DNA from: Gerris lacustris
Lineage: Eukaryota; Arthropoda; Insecta; Hemiptera; Gerridae
Direction: 5' to 3'
Assembly: GCA_951217055.1 (NCBI GenBank)
Contig: OX578279.1
Coordinates: 24,606,173 to 24,670,172 of the forward strand
DNA: 64,000 bases
Made by a program: the position numbers and the translations under genes. The notes under the pieces are model-generated. The model saw only the letters and a program-made list of their open reading frames with translations. It was not told the origin of the DNA and did no database searches. The stretch's first letter is position 1; each line of letters starts with the position of its first letter. Shown here in pieces: positions 61,490-64,000 of the stretch.

Positions 61490-61808
61490 TTGGCCTACAG
61501 GCGTCTTATAAACATTTGTATTAATATTTTTCTCATTTTAAATCAATAAGTGCATTGAGTGGCAATAATATTTAATAATTAGATGTAATTATCAAATATT
61601 AAAGCGACTTTTGAAAACGATCTCAATATGGTTCTGTTTTATATGACTGTTTTGAGTTGGTATTTAAAAATATTTGCATACTTTTCTGAGGTTTTTAGAA
61701 AACAACTGATTTCTACACGAGATAATTATGATGGCTGTGCAAGAAGGTTATGTTTGTGTCGATGTGCCAGGTTACCCAGGAGAGAAGAAACTGATAGTCC
61801 AGTAGAGA

Positions 61809-61896
<88 letters not shown>
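61809..61896. repeat. (AC)n(AT)n microsatellite next to a splice donor
   Basis: Eight AC dinucleotides (61809-61824), then 36 AT dinucleotides (61825-61896). On the minus strand it starts about 20 bases after the donor of the exon at 61917-62130. Confidence 0.97.
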
Positions 61897-61902
<6 letters not shown>

Positions 61903-61916
61903 TCATTATTTCGTAC

Positions 61917-62130
61917 CTGCCTTAAATTTTCAATAGTCATTTGATAGGTATTGACAAGATCTAAATAATTTTTCTCCTTTTCATCAAGTATTTTTTCAAG
62001 AGTTTCAGTTCGGCCTTTCTCTGAATCTAGATTTATTTCAGTTTCTTTCAATTTATGATTCAATTCCTTGAGAAGGGTTTCTTTTATTTCTAATTTATGT
62101 GTTAAATCACTGATTTTCAATTCGGCATTC
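61917..62130 (-). CDS. Coiled-coil gene, first recognised exon
   Basis: The acceptor is TTTATTATTTCAG, so this is an internal exon. Its first base completes a codon from an upstream exon not found in the window. It encodes 71 residues, from NAELKISDLTHKLEIKETLL through KELNHKLKETEINLDSEKGR to TYQMTIENLRQ. The donor is AGGCAG then GTACGA and the phase is 0, matching the exon at 56212-56398. The heptad pattern is very regular (Leu/Ile at a and d positions). Read-through past the donor would enter the AT microsatellite. Confidence 0.9.
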
Positions 62131-63756
62131 CTGAAATAATAAATTAATTTAAACATGTTTTTTTTAATTAATTTTATTCTGGTAAATAATGTGATTCATA
62201 TAAAAACCTAAAATTAAAATGTTATTAATATAAATGTATGTGAATACTGAATACATTTAGTGCAAATATAAATGAATATATAACATAAATATTTGTGTAT
62301 ATATTTAAGCATTAATATCATGCGTTGTATAATATAATAATTTCAAGATAAAAATAACTTTTTATATACTATACGTTTTTAAATTGTCTGTTGAATCGTA
62401 TGTAATGTTGATAATATATTGTTATTGTTAAATAATATATAATGTTAGTGAAAAAAAAATAGTTCCGAATTTATTTGCTTCACATAAATGACAACCATCT
62501 AGAGAGCTGATCAAACCTATAAAAGGACAAATCTTTGTTCAACGGATTCCCCAACACCAAATCTAAACCGTGCCATCAATAGATTTGAAATAATATAATC
62601 GATATATTTCCTGTTTTATGGTCATTCAATGTTTATATCTTATTTATAAAAAGCAAATTTGAAACCCGTCAAAAAGAAGATTGCGTAAATATGGGAAATA
62701 ACAAAACAAATAAAATAAACTAACTGGAACTAACTTTCCATACAGCAAAATTTGCTGAAAACCAATTAAATTCTGCTGAAAGATGGCTAAAAGTATTAAA
62801 ATAATGCATTGTCATCGTGTTCTGAGCTATGCTAAAAGTTTCAAATGTCTAGCTATTCGGGAAGTTAGTTAGAAATCGATTGCCAGATTTGTACTGGACA
62901 AACAAACATACAAACAAACAAGAAAGCAAGCTAATAAAAACGTAGTAAAATATCCACAAACTGATATATATTTTGTCCTGTAGGACAATATTTATAACTA
63001 AGAAAATCAATCGAAAACGAAAGAAATAAAGCAACTTTTTAGTTGTATATATAGTATTCTAAAATAATCGTGCAAACAAGAACACGTTACAGAATAATGG
63101 TTGAGAAAGTGATAATACTGAGTGCGTAGTACTTTGTCTCATTCATCATCAGCTACTAAAGGCTCTGCATTCAGTTACGAAAAGAATACATAAATAAATA
63201 GTTACGAGTTACGAGAAACTGTAAAATATACAAAATTCAATTCATTTTATTAATAAGATAAGAATTCGTGGAAAAAAAAGTCTAAATGACTTAAGTACTT
63301 CTTCCAAAGTCTAGTAAGACAAATGATTACTTTATTTTGATTGATTACTCCAATTTCGGGAAAACATTTATCTTCACAGTCGAGAGAAAAAAAATAAGGT
63401 TTTATATTTGTAATTGATTGGAGTGCTGTCGCTATCATTACTTCTAAGAGGTTGTTCTCTTTAAGGGCGTTGTAGCTTTGCACGGGAACTATTTAGTCAG
63501 CTATATCAGCAAGATTGCCTAAGCATATTTCATCATGATTACATTGTATATATGTACTACATCATGGTTTCTTTCAACATATATCACTAAATACTTTTTA
63601 CATTTAAGCCCAACTATTGAAATTTTAGTCTTCCTTGACATTTTATTGCTTACTAGCAATTTTATCACTTCTGTTTTTTCACAAATTTTTTTTATCACTT
63701 AGTAATCTTATAGAAAGAGTGACAATCTCTTCAATTCAGTTATACCTAACGAGCCC
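62131..63756. other. Upstream intronic sequence, no further exon recognised
   Basis: The exon at 61917 needs an upstream partner ending in phase 2, but none was found here with confidence. The minus-strand frame at 63250-63483 has no coiled-coil character and no convincing splice sites. The partner is probably beyond 64,000. Confidence 0.45.
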
Positions 63757-64000
63757 TTAAGCCCGTGGCAACGGGCTTAATTTCGTATTTAGAAAATAAA
63801 GTAAAAAAAAGACCAGTCATGCACCATGACTTAATGAGCGAATTTTCAAATAAATCTTCATCAAAGGCTTATGATTATATAGAAAAATTTTGGTATAGAA
63901 TTTAGATGGGCTAAAACAAATTTGGTACACAGGAGTCGGATTACAACAAAAGTCCAAAAATGTGTATACCCTTCAAGAAGCATGTCGTTGGAAAGCTCTT
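63757..64000. repeat. Family J repeat, third copy, cut by the window end
   Basis: Begins with a perfect stem TTAAGCCCGT-GGCA-ACGGGCTTAA (63757-63780). It is followed by CATGCACCATGACTTAATGA, ATTTGGTACACAGG and ACCCTTCAAGAAGCATGTCG then TTGGAAAGC. These match the left arm of the palindrome at 4380-5614 from about 4725 to 4910. The copy runs off the end of the window. Confidence 0.8.

Noticed and set aside
63250..63483. Possible upstream exon of the coiled-coil gene
   Set aside because: It lacks heptad character and a convincing acceptor/donor pair giving the required phase 2.

Overview
This window looks like about 64 kb of AT-rich nuclear DNA from an arthropod, most likely an insect; the order cannot be fixed from the sequence. 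The signs are a gene broken into small exons by GT-AG introns, long (AT)n and (TCTG)n microsatellites, and many insect-type transposons. These include hAT elements with 8-bp target duplications, a DD41D mariner relative, a 5'-truncated jockey-like LINE, a Ty3/gypsy scrap, and many short non-autonomous elements. There is no bacterial gene organisation. Nearly all open reading frames seen are microsatellite translations or accidents inside repeats.

Gene content: one host gene is supported. It lies on the minus strand from at least 62,130 down to 38,206 and is the 3' part of a coiled-coil protein. Six coding exons (61,917-62,130; 56,212-56,398; 50,635-50,783; 50,230-50,403; 46,251-46,489; 38,206-38,311) join with matching splice phases into about 355 C-terminal residues. 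They end in a short non-coiled, Pro/Thr-rich tail, followed at once by AATAAA. The five introns total about 22.9 kb and hold most of the repeats between 38 and 62 kb. The 5' end of the gene lies beyond 64,000 or in exons I did not recognise. I could not name the protein.

Layout: 1-9.7 kb is intergenic with a PIF/Harbinger-like MITE pair, a 2.7-kb hAT that contains a 1.2-kb palindrome and a hAT MITE, and a foldback element. 9.7-13.3 kb is a nested stack: hAT within hAT, with a near-perfect 250-bp hairpin and a TA-flanked MITE inside. 14-35 kb holds dispersed repeats, a 1.4-kb terminal-inverted-repeat element carrying seven identical 14-mers, and long stretches with nothing recognisable. 36.0-37.3 kb is a decayed mariner. 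38-62 kb is the coiled-coil gene with repeat-filled introns.

The strongest common theme is a set of repeat families (called A, B, C, F, G, H here). They share one plan: a 5' hairpin, often a TCTG/CCGT/CTGT tract, a shared AAATTTGGTA-type core in several, an inverted copy of the 5' end, and then a short GC-richer tail with its own hairpin. They sit between T residues, and two A copies lie head to tail 7 bp apart. This plan matches Helentron-associated elements (HINE/DINE-1 type, rolling-circle). That assignment is inferred from structure alone, because no replicase/helicase gene is present in the window.
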